From the NCBI RefSeq assembly GCF_943914805.1, contig NZ_CALUDM010000087.1:1-15166 (forward strand): a stretch of 15,166 nt of DNA, read 5' to 3'. Numbering within the stretch: position 1 is the first letter of the stretch; every line of letters begins with the position of its first letter. This stretch comes from an uncultured Acinetobacter sp. GTDB lineage: Bacteria; Pseudomonadota; Gammaproteobacteria; Pseudomonadales; Moraxellaceae. This document shows, piece after piece, positions 1 to 5,764 of this stretch. The notes beneath the pieces are model-generated. The model ran no database searches, was not told the DNA's origin, and worked only from the letters and a program-made list of their open reading frames with translations. Both the position numbers and the translations under genes were made by a program.

Positions 1-350
1 ATTTAAGATTATGATTTTAAACAATAATTTTTTTTGAAATTTCAAAGGATTCTATAGTGAAAATATATGCATTTAAAATGTAAGAGAATGTACCCAATTT
101 ACACTCAACATAAATGCAATAAAACTTAAATAGCGAGTATTTTTAATTGCTTATTTTTTCCGTTTAGATGTAGAAATAAACAAAAATAATCTGTGGTTTT
201 AACAATAGAACCTATTTGTTAATCGTTCATTTTTCCTACTGGTTAATATAATGAGCAATAAAAAATGACTAGTATAATGAACGCAGACTATAGATAATCC
301 TAAATGTATAAATGAGAAAAGACGTTGTATATAGTGAATGGTTTTAAAAA
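1..350. other. Gene-free region upstream of greB
   Basis: No credible reading frame is seen on either strand in this very AT-rich stretch. Two perfect TATAAT hexamers, at 247-252 and 273-278, sit in a loosely repeated context (TATAATGAGC and TATAATGAAC), but neither has a good -35 box at 16-18 bp. One of them probably drives greB, which would give a leader of about 65-95 nt. The left part may be the tail or promoter of a gene outside the window. Confidence 0.5.
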
Positions 351-845
351 ATGAAATCGAATTTAATTACTCGTACAGGACATGATCTTTTAGTTGCTGA
401 GTTACAGCAATTATGGCGTGTAGAACGTCCTGAGATTACTAAAAAAGTAAATTGGGCAGCGAGTCTAGGTGACCGTTCAGAAAATGCTGATTATCAATAT
501 AATAAACAAATACTGAGAAAAATAGATCGACGTGTAAGGTATTTAGGAAAGCGTTTAGAAGAACTTAGAATCATTGATTTTTCTCCAGAGCAAGATGGGA
601 AGGTGTATTTCGGCGCATGGGTTGAAATCGAAAATGATGAAGGTGAACATAAAACTTTGCGTATAGTCGGTGTTGATGAAATTTATGATCATCATCCACA
701 GCATATTTCGATAGATTCACCAATGGCTCGTGCATTATTGTCTAAACAAGTAGATGATGAAGTTGAAGTTGTTACTCCACTTGGAAAGAAGTTGTGGTAC
801 ATCAACACAATTCGTTATGAAAAGCTCGAAAATTCAGCAAATTAG
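351..845 (+). CDS. greB: Transcription elongation factor GreB
   Basis: GreB enters the secondary channel of backtracked RNA polymerase and stimulates cleavage of the extruded RNA 3' end, rescuing stalled complexes. At 164 residues it is close to the 158 of E. coli GreB and aligns from end to end by eye. Residues 1-75 form the N-terminal coiled-coil finger. Its tip carries the conserved GDRSENADYQYNK stretch with the acidic residues D41 and E44, which coordinate the catalytic metal. The C-terminal FKBP-like domain includes FGAWVEIEND and the signature SIDSPMARALL. The WREERP-type segment (here WRVERP, 22-27) supports GreB over GreA. The start fits the family N-terminus, but the bases before it are A/T-rich with no clear Shine-Dalgarno. 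No terminator is seen right after the stop, so transcripts may run on into the tRNA-Ser terminator. Confidence 0.96.
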   Translation: MKSNLITRTGHDLLVAELQQLWRVERPEITKKVNWAASLGDRSENADYQYNKQILRKIDRRVRYLGKRLEELRIIDFSPEQDGKVYFGAWVEIENDEGEHKTLRIVGVDEIYDHHPQHISIDSPMARALLSKQVDDEVEVVTPLGKKLWYINTIRYEKLENSAN

Positions 846-896
846 TAGTTTTTGATTTTATTTTGTACGTTTGAATGAAAAAATGTCTAAAAAAGT

Positions 897-925
897 TTGC
901 CAAGCGTTAATTTTATTTATATGAT
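897..925 (+). promoter_or_regulatory. Promoter of tRNA-Ser with GC-rich discriminator
   Basis: TTGCCA (897-902) and TATGAT (920-925) are separated by exactly 17 bp and are followed by the GC-rich AGCCGCC. The predicted transcription start is about 4 nt before the mature tRNA. A GC-rich discriminator is typical of stable-RNA promoters under stringent control; that regulation is inferred here. Confidence 0.7.
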
Positions 926-935
926 AGCCGCCATT

Positions 936-1025
936 GGAAGCGTGGCAGAGCGGTTTAATGCACCGGTCTTGAAAACCGACGAGGGTGTGAGTCCTCCGTG
1001 AGTTCGAATCTCACCGCTTCCGCCA
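936..1025 (+). tRNA. tRNA-Ser (anticodon UGA)
   Basis: This 90-nt gene folds as a class II tRNA. The acceptor stem GGAAGCG pairs with CGCTTCC, followed by discriminator G and an encoded CCA. The anticodon stem CGGT/ACCG closes the loop CTTGAAA, giving anticodon UGA (reads UCA). A long variable arm (GAGGGTGTGAGTCCTC) marks serine identity, and the T arm has GTTCGAATC. Promoter and terminator flank it closely, so it is a single-gene transcription unit, possibly also reached by read-through from greB. No second copy of its 3' end was seen in the window, so there is no sign of an integrated element here. Confidence 0.97.
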
Positions 1026-1032
1026 AATATCT

Positions 1033-1066
1033 AAAAAAGCTCTTGTTATTACAAGAGCTTTTTTTT
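1033..1066 (+). terminator. Rho-independent terminator after tRNA-Ser
   Basis: A long perfect hairpin pairs 1033-1046 with 1051-1064 (core AGCTCTTGT/ACAAGAGCT) around the loop TATT. It ends in eight T residues at 1059-1066. Confidence 0.92.
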
Positions 1067-1373
1067 GCCTATGGCTTTTGTCCACAATCTACCCCTCATC
1101 AAATTTTGGATCGAATATGATCAAGAAGCAATTTGACAAGTTAGGACTTCAGTTGGATTTTAAAAAAGCTGTTAGAGATTATAGCTAGTATAAAAAATGC
1201 TAAATTTTATGTTTCTTTAAAAAAGTTCTGTGGTTCGGCTTCTTTTTATAAATTTTGATTAGTATACATTTCTGTAGGGCGTAGCATGCTTTCAAATTTT
1301 TATTTAAAAATAGGATAGGTAGTCTATTCCATTGATTATGAATAATTATTCATTACTCACATAAAACGAATGA
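1067..1373. other. Gene-free gap with possible frame remnants and a palindrome
   Basis: No gene is recognised. Two tiny overlapping frames occur. At 1071-1136 a 21-codon frame ends ..WIEYDQEAI; at 1117-1188, in another phase, a 23-codon frame reads MIKKQFDKLGLQLDFKKAVRDYS. They could be two phases of one decayed frame, but this is not established. At 1338-1353 there is a perfect 16-bp palindrome, ATGAATAATTATTCAT. It lies just past the pobR stop codon but lacks a T tract, so it is not an obvious terminator. Confidence 0.4.
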
Positions 1374-2192
1374 TCAAACCATACTTCTTAATTCATAAGC
1401 GGTATTTCTTAGCAAAGGTAAAATTTGCTGAATCAATTGTTCTTCCGTTACATGATTGGTTTGTGACATACAATTTAATGCGGCAACCGCTACACCTTGT
1501 GCATTGAGGATCGGTACAGCAATAGCAATAATACCTAATTCATGTTCTTCTTTAGATAAGCAATAATCTTGAGTCTGAATTTCTGCTAAGACACGATAAA
1601 AATGATCTTTATCCTGAATGGTATAAGGCGTTAAACGCTTTAAGCCATATTTCTCGACCCAATTCTTTTGTTCTTCTAAGCTCAATGCGGCCAATAGAAC
1701 TTTGCCCGTAGACGTTGCATGTGCTGGTAAGCGATTGCCTAGATGCATACCATAAGGATTTAAACGGAAATGATTTTGTTGGGGGAGATAACCCCGAGCG
1801 ATGGGCACCACCTCATGCTCATCTAACACCACTAAAGAAAAAGTGTGGGTCGTTTGTGTAGATAATAGATTTAAAATGGGCTGTACTACTTTCGGTAGAT
1901 GAGCAGAGCTCAAATAAGAACTCGATAAACGCAGTACTTTATGTGTCAGCCAAAAATAATGATCATCACTTTCTAAATAACCTAGAAACTTTAAAGTGCG
2001 TAAATAACGTCGTGCAGCAGTACGACTTAAACCTGTACGTTCTGCAATCTGAGATGAATTCAGTTTTTGCCGATCAACACCAAAAGCTTCAAGCAAACTC
2101 AGACCCTTCGCCAGTCCAGAAATATAATCATCGAGTTTAATGGTTTCACCCGAAATTTTATTTTCAATTAGATCGTATCTCATACTCACCAT
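1374..2192 (-). CDS. pobR: IclR-family regulator, likely PobR activator of pobA
   Basis: The protein has 272 residues, about the length of Acinetobacter PobR. Residues 26-90 hold the N-terminal winged helix-turn-helix (YISGLAKGLSLLEAF, then SSQIAERTGLSRTAARRYLRTL, then LGYLE). Residues 100-270 form the IclR effector-binding domain, including the ATSTGKVLLAAL segment and the conserved EEHELGIIAIAVPI stretch. In Acinetobacter, PobR binds 4-hydroxybenzoate and activates the divergent pobA. Divergence from pobA across 137 bp, plus the repeat cluster between them, is the main reason for choosing PobR over PcaU or another paralogue. The start may be the ATG at 2192 or the one at 2183 (MRYDL), and neither has a strong ribosome binding site. 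No clear terminator is seen downstream. Confidence 0.88.
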   Translation of the reverse strand: MVSMRYDLIENKISGETIKLDDYISGLAKGLSLLEAFGVDRQKLNSSQIAERTGLSRTAARRYLRTLKFLGYLESDDHYFWLTHKVLRLSSSYLSSAHLPKVVQPILNLLSTQTTHTFSLVVLDEHEVVPIARGYLPQQNHFRLNPYGMHLGNRLPAHATSTGKVLLAALSLEEQKNWVEKYGLKRLTPYTIQDKDHFYRVLAEIQTQDYCLSKEEHELGIIAIAVPILNAQGVAVAALNCMSQTNHVTEEQLIQQILPLLRNTAYELRSMV

Positions 2193-2220
2193 ACTTTTAG
2201 ATGACGTGAATTCATGTTTT

Positions 2221-2256
2221 TGTCCGATATACGGACACTATAACCAATATACGGTG
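2221..2256. promoter_or_regulatory. Probable PobR operator (palindrome plus direct repeat)
   Basis: TGTCCG and CGGACA form a perfect inverted repeat around ATATA (2221-2237). The half-site ATATACGG recurs as a direct repeat at 2227-2234 and 2247-2254, a 20-bp period or about two helical turns. As I recall, PobR and PcaU of A. baylyi bind three 10-bp motifs, two as a palindrome and one as a direct repeat 10 bp further on; this layout is very similar. A TTGACT hexamer (2268-2273) lies just downstream towards pobA, but no good -10 box is seen at normal spacing. That fits an activator-dependent promoter, though I infer this. Confidence 0.75.
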
Positions 2257-2329
2257 ATTATCCTATTTTGACTATATCGCTACTTGAATAAAAAAATTAA
2301 TTTAAGAATCAAGATATGGAGATAAATGT

Positions 2330-3544
2330 ATGGAAAATTTAAAAACAAAAGTTGCGATTATTGGTTCTGGCCCTGCAGGACTTCTGCTTGGACAATTGCT
2401 CTATAAGGCAGGAATTGACCATATCATTATTGAACAACGCAGTGCGGAATATGTTGCTGCTCGTATTCGAGCTGGAATCCTTGAGCAAGTATCTGTCGAT
2501 TTATTGGCACAAGCAGGTGTTGATCAAAACTTAAATAAATTTGGACTTCCTCATGATGGCATCGAAATTCTAAGCAATGGGCTAAAACATCGAATTGATT
2601 TGTCAGCGCTTACACAAGGGAAGCAAGTTACAGTTTACGGTCAAACTGAAGTAACTAAAGATTTGATGCAAGCACGCGAAAATGCGGGTTTGTGCAGCTA
2701 CTACGAAGCAGACGATGTACAGATTCATGATTTTGATACTAAACCTTATGTAACCTTCAATCATAATCATCAACAATATCGGCTCGCATGTGACTTTATT
2801 GCAGGTTGCGATGGCTATCATGGCGTTTGTCGTGCGAGTGTCCCAGAAGATAAAATTAAAACCTTTGAAAAGGTTTATCCTTTTGGATGGTTAGGTGTAT
2901 TAGCAGATGTGCCACCTGTTTCAGATGAGCTTATTTATGTGCAATCGGAACGTGGTTTTGCCTTATGCAGTATGCGCTCAAAAACACGAAGCCGTTATTA
3001 CCTTCAAGTTCCTTTAACAGATCATGTTGATGAGTGGTCTGATGAAAGATTCTGGGGTGAATTAGAAAAGCGCCTTGATGATGAGAGCCGTAAAAATTTA
3101 ATTACAGGTTCTTCTATTGAAAAAAGCATAGCGCCATTACGCAGTTTTGTTACAGAACCGATGCGGTTTGTCAAGCTATTCCTAGCAGGTGATGCCGCAC
3201 ATATTGTTCCACCTACAGGTGCGAAAGGTCTTAATTTAGCTGCTTCTGATATTGCGTATTTATCGAGTGCTTTGATTGAATTTTATTTAAAGGATTCAAC
3301 AGAGGGGATAGATCAATATTCAGAGAAATGTTTAAAACGTGTTTGGAAAGCTGAGCGTTTTTCTTGGTGGATGACGCATTTGCTACATCGTTTTGAAACG
3401 GAAAGTGATTTTGATCATAAAATTAAGCAAGCTGAATTAAGTTATATTTTGGATTCAAAAGCAGGTTTAACGACATTAGCTGAAAACTACGTGGGCTTAC
3501 CTTATGAACTTAAAAAGTTCGATGATATTCAAAAGCTGAGTTAA
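2330..3544 (+). CDS. pobA: 4-hydroxybenzoate 3-monooxygenase
   Basis: This FAD- and NADPH-dependent aromatic hydroxylase converts 4-hydroxybenzoate to protocatechuate, the entry to the protocatechuate branch of the beta-ketoadipate pathway. Of its 404 residues, GSGPAG (12-17) is the Rossmann GxGxxG motif, CDG (160-162) the DG motif, and LAGDAAHIVPPTGAKGLN (285-302) the GD motif that holds FAD. Active-site residues of the Pseudomonas enzyme are all present with a +2 shift: Y203, S214, R216, R222, Y224, P295 and Y387 match Y201, S212, R214, R220, Y222, P293 and Y385. The start has a good GGAG (2318-2321) eight bases upstream. Divergence from pobR implies induction by the substrate. A terminator follows, so it is probably monocistronic. 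No pca or qui genes lie beside it in this window. Confidence 0.97.
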   Translation: MENLKTKVAIIGSGPAGLLLGQLLYKAGIDHIIIEQRSAEYVAARIRAGILEQVSVDLLAQAGVDQNLNKFGLPHDGIEILSNGLKHRIDLSALTQGKQVTVYGQTEVTKDLMQARENAGLCSYYEADDVQIHDFDTKPYVTFNHNHQQYRLACDFIAGCDGYHGVCRASVPEDKIKTFEKVYPFGWLGVLADVPPVSDELIYVQSERGFALCSMRSKTRSRYYLQVPLTDHVDEWSDERFWGELEKRLDDESRKNLITGSSIEKSIAPLRSFVTEPMRFVKLFLAGDAAHIVPPTGAKGLNLAASDIAYLSSALIEFYLKDSTEGIDQYSEKCLKRVWKAERFSWWMTHLLHRFETESDFDHKIKQAELSYILDSKAGLTTLAENYVGLPYELKKFDDIQKLS

Positions 3545-3589
3545 TTTATTTTTAAAATTTAATTTTTAGAAATAAATGATGATTAAAAT

Positions 3590-3627
3590 AAAAGGGGGAG
3601 TAATGAATAACATTATCTCCTTTTTTT
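3590..3627 (+). terminator. Terminator after pobA
   Basis: AAGGGGGAG-TAATG pairs with CATTATCTCCTT, with one bulged base and the loop AATAA. Seven T residues follow at 3621-3627. Confidence 0.8.
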
Positions 3628-3824
3628 AGTTTGATTGTGGTGATTTAAAGGTCATTTGATGGGATTGCTTGATTAATATATGGATCACAGTGATAGCTAT
3701 AGCGTACCAAATCTTAGTTCAAGCATAATATTATGGAAGTCGCTAGGGGAGCCGTCATTCCTCAAGATTTCAAATTAATTAATGCTAATAAATCAACATT
3801 TTTTAAAATATTGGGGTGTTAACT

Positions 3825-4325
3825 ATGAGATCAAGTGAAGCTATAGGATTGTTATTTAGTTGTTTATTATTGGTGTCGTGTACAACTAATCATATTGCAA
3901 ACATTAACAACCCAGTAGTTGGTGAGAAAGCTATACTGTCAAATGGTTATACTTTAATGCTTCCAAAAGCATTTCAAATTGTTGCTGTTTCTACCGGGGA
4001 AATGGACTTTGATATTTATGAGTTGAAGGATAGTAGTGGTAAAGTTCTTTCCAAAATATATTTAGGGAATGCGCCAGATACTACTCTAATTAAGCGGAAA
4101 AAATATCAGTTTACCAATTTTAAGACAGAGTCTTTCAAAGGGATTGAGAAAACAAAATCTTGTGGCATAAACACTTGTGGGGAAGTATTAGTCTTTTTAG
4201 ATAACAATAAGGGGTGGCCTCAATTTGTACATATCATTTTTAATGATTTAACAAGTGACGAGCTAAAAAGTGTAGAACGAGTTGTATATAGTCTAGCTTA
4301 TAAAGGAGAGTTAAAGAGTATGTAA
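3825..4325 (+). CDS. Small predicted outer-membrane or periplasmic lipoprotein, unknown function
   Basis: I do not recognise the family. The 166-residue product begins with a short signal peptide and the lipobox LVSC, so the mature lipoprotein would start at C19; T20 and T21 at +2/+3 suggest outer-membrane rather than inner-membrane sorting. The mature part looks like a compact beta-rich domain: VVGEKAILSNGYTLMLP, then repeated short strands, and a likely disulfide pair in CGINTC (C113 and C118). The ATG at 3825 is preferred over an in-frame GTG at 3816 because GGGG (3813-3816) then lies eight bases upstream and the signal peptide reads cleanly. It stands alone between pobA and 6S RNA, with no partner gene. 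Palindromes at 3684-3694 (ATCACAGTGAT) and 3724-3735 (CATAATATTATG) precede it and may be regulatory; this is unproven. Confidence 0.8.
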   Translation: MRSSEAIGLLFSCLLLVSCTTNHIANINNPVVGEKAILSNGYTLMLPKAFQIVAVSTGEMDFDIYELKDSSGKVLSKIYLGNAPDTTLIKRKKYQFTNFKTESFKGIEKTKSCGINTCGEVLVFLDNNKGWPQFVHIIFNDLTSDELKSVERVVYSLAYKGELKSM

Positions 4326-4464
4326 TACTCACTTTTATGAATAATCTGTATTAGTTCCGACTCGATCTGACATAGATTTTGAAAAATGTCTTTGTAATAT
4401 TATACCTAACAAAATTCATATTATTAATACGTGGCTAAAAAGCAGCTTCAAGCAACAATACACA

Positions 4465-4553
4465 CTATAGAACAATATTTTTAGAGGCTACACATAGGCT
4501 TCATTTTGATTAAGAATGATTTTAGAGGTAGGCGATTCAATTGCTGTTCTATA
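4465..4553. repeat. Small spaced inverted repeat with internal direct repeat
   Basis: TATAGAACA (4466-4474) is the exact inverse of TGTTCTATA (4545-4553). Between them, TTTTAGAGG occurs twice (4479-4487 and 4520-4528). The stretch lies downstream of 6S RNA in a gene-free region of 254 bases, where ygfA would be expected. It could be a small element remnant or chance in AT-rich DNA. Confidence 0.3.
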
Positions 4554-4579
4554 TACGTTATTATTTTTATTAAAATTAA

Positions 4580-4758
4580 AACACTCCAGAGATGCCGCTG
4601 CATTGTCGTTACCCTGAACCCGATGAGTTCAAGGTGGACGTGACGTACACTTAATGGGTTTCCCACTCAAGGTGGGCATACACTCAAAATATACAGAACA
4701 CATCCGTAAGTTTAAGTATCGGCAGGGGAATAGACTTACTGGCGAACATCCTAGAGTT
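4580..4758 (-). ncRNA. ssrS: 6S RNA
   Basis: 6S RNA mimics an open promoter and sequesters sigma-70 RNA polymerase in stationary phase. Read on the minus strand, the 5' part has GGATGTTCGCCAG, a CCCCTGCCGATA block and then the central bubble. The 3' part has CACCTTGAAC, a hairpin with GGTTCAGGGTAAC, and GCGGCATCTCTGG. Both halves match the conserved arms of E. coli 6S (GAUGUUCGCAAG, CCCCUGAGCCGAUA, CACCUUGAACC, GGGUUCAAGGGUUAC, GCGGCAUCUCGGAG) in the same order. The ends (GATG with CATC, and ACTC with GAGT) form the closing stem. The size of about 179 nt is close to 184 nt in E. coli. It sits just after zapA, its conserved position. The exact ends are estimated from the promoter and the closing stem. 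Confidence 0.93.
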
Positions 4759-4764
4759 GTATTA

Positions 4765-4792
4765 AGTATACATAATTTAAGGATTGTGGCAA
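4765..4792 (-). promoter_or_regulatory. Promoter of 6S RNA
   Basis: On the minus strand TTGCCA (4792-4787) and TATACT (4770-4765) are spaced by 16 bp. Each matches the sigma-70 consensus at five of six positions. The predicted start, near 4758, falls on the base of the 6S closing stem. Confidence 0.7.
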
Positions 4793-4847
4793 ATCACCAA
4801 AGCTCATAATTTATAAATACAGATCTCAAAAACCAATCAATTGCACG

Positions 4848-4874
4848 AAAAAAAAGCGGATTATTCCGCTTTTT
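4848..4874 (-). terminator. Terminator of the zapA unit, overlapping its stop codon
   Basis: On the minus strand AAAAAGCGGA pairs with TCCGCTTTTT around a 4-base loop and runs into eight T residues (4848-4855). The zapA stop codon (4863-4861) lies in the loop, so the last codons of zapA encode the rising arm. It separates zapA mRNA from 6S RNA. Confidence 0.88.
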
Positions 4875-5145
4875 CAACACCTTCTAAAATATCGTCTAAC
4901 AGACGTTCGCATTGTGCATATTCTTGTAACGATTTATTCATGGTTAATACTTCTTGCATTAACTCCAAAGCAACCATGATCACCAATTTATTGTGTTCTA
5001 CATTGGGTGCTTTCCGACGAAACTCTTGAAACTTATCATTCAAAAGCTGACCTGCTTTTTCTAAGTCTGCTTTTTTATCTGAAGTCGTCGCCAAACGAAA
5101 AACTTGTTCAATCAGACGTAATTCCACCGTCACATGTTCAGACAT
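4861..5145 (-). CDS. zapA: Cell division protein ZapA
   Basis: ZapA binds FtsZ and cross-links protofilaments to stabilise the Z ring at midcell. The 94-residue product has the family layout: an N-terminal globular FtsZ-binding part (VTVELRLIEQVFRLATTSDKKADLEKAGQLLNDKFQEFRRK), then a long helix for dimer and tetramer coiled coil (HNKLVIMVALELMQEVLTMNKSLQEYAQCERLLDDILEGVEKA). A strong GAGGAAG (5159-5153) lies seven bases before the ATG. Only 2 bp separate it from the coiled-coil gene upstream, so the two are surely cotranscribed. The order coiled coil, zapA, 6S RNA is the one I know from Pseudomonas. Confidence 0.93.
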   Translation of the reverse strand: MSEHVTVELRLIEQVFRLATTSDKKADLEKAGQLLNDKFQEFRRKAPNVEHNKLVIMVALELMQEVLTMNKSLQEYAQCERLLDDILEGVEKAE

Positions 5146-5147
5146 AA

Positions 5148-5699
5148 TTAAACTTCCTCATTCGCTTCAGTTGGATGAGCAAGTTGCTGAATTTCTTGCG
5201 CATGATGATCTTGTTCAGTTCCTAAAATCGAAAGACGCTGGATAATAGCTTCAACTTTGGCTTTGGCTTGCTCATTTTTCAGAATTAGGCGCTCACGTTC
5301 ATCTTTAAGATTTTTAATATCTTGTAGCTGATGACGTTGTTCATTCACTATTTTTTCTTTCACAACACGTAATTCATTACGTTCAGCTAAAATTTCTTGG
5401 AAGCGATTTTTTAAATCGGTACAGCTCTTTTCCAAACGACCATAACGCTCAGCTAACGATGTCGCATCGGTATTCAGTTGTTGGAACTGGCCTTGCAGTT
5501 GTGTAAGTTGATCAGTAAGTGACTCAATTTCATCCTGTTTTTGAGTGATAATACTGTTCTTATGGCTGATTTGAGAATGAGCCTGCTCCTCGCTGTTATC
5601 TTTTTCTTTTAACAGCGATGCATTTTCTTTCTCAACATTTTCAATTCGTGTTTTTAAAACACCAATATGCGTCTGTAGACGCTGTAATTGTTCTAACAT
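5148..5699 (-). CDS. ZapB-like coiled-coil protein (TIGR02449-type C-terminus)
   Basis: The 183-residue protein is almost entirely heptad coiled coil, rich in L, E, Q and K, with no membrane segment or signal peptide. Its C-terminal part, ERERLILKNEQAKAKVEAIIQRL (135-157), resembles the core of the short TIGR02449 family found next to zapA in pseudomonads. Relatives are usually about 70 residues, so this protein has a long extra N-terminal coil (about 1-110). The position 2 bp before zapA suggests a role with ZapA at the Z ring, analogous to ZapB; that is inference. The frame stays open to 5831, but upstream of the ATG at 5699 it would overlap ygfB and read an unrelated hydrophobic stretch. 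I therefore chose 5699, although its ribosome binding site is weak. Confidence 0.82.
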   Translation of the reverse strand: MLEQLQRLQTHIGVLKTRIENVEKENASLLKEKDNSEEQAHSQISHKNSIITQKQDEIESLTDQLTQLQGQFQQLNTDATSLAERYGRLEKSCTDLKNRFQEILAERNELRVVKEKIVNEQRHQLQDIKNLKDERERLILKNEQAKAKVEAIIQRLSILGTEQDHHAQEIQQLAHPTEANEEV

Positions 5700-5764
5700 A
5701 TCGAGGTCGCACAGATTCGCAATCAAAGGTAATATATAGAGAAGTATAGAGATTGGAAAAGCGA

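Noticed and set aside
936..1025. tRNA-Ser as attachment site of a genomic island covering pobR-pobA
   Set aside because: No duplicated tRNA 3' end, integrase or mobility gene was found in the window; only gene placement hints at it.
1943..2140. Plus-strand open frame of 65 codons inside pobR
   Set aside because: Antisense shadow of a well-supported IclR gene, with no family resemblance.
3628..3720. Minus-strand frame fragment reading ..KIWYAIAITVIHILIKQ.. between the pobA terminator and the lipoprotein gene
   Set aside because: About 30 codons bounded by stops, with no start codon, ribosome binding site or recognised family; most likely chance.
4481..4666. Minus-strand open frame of 61 codons overlapping 6S RNA
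   Set aside because: It lies largely on the 6S RNA 3' arm and its downstream sequence; the RNA match explains the conservation and there is no ribosome binding site or family.
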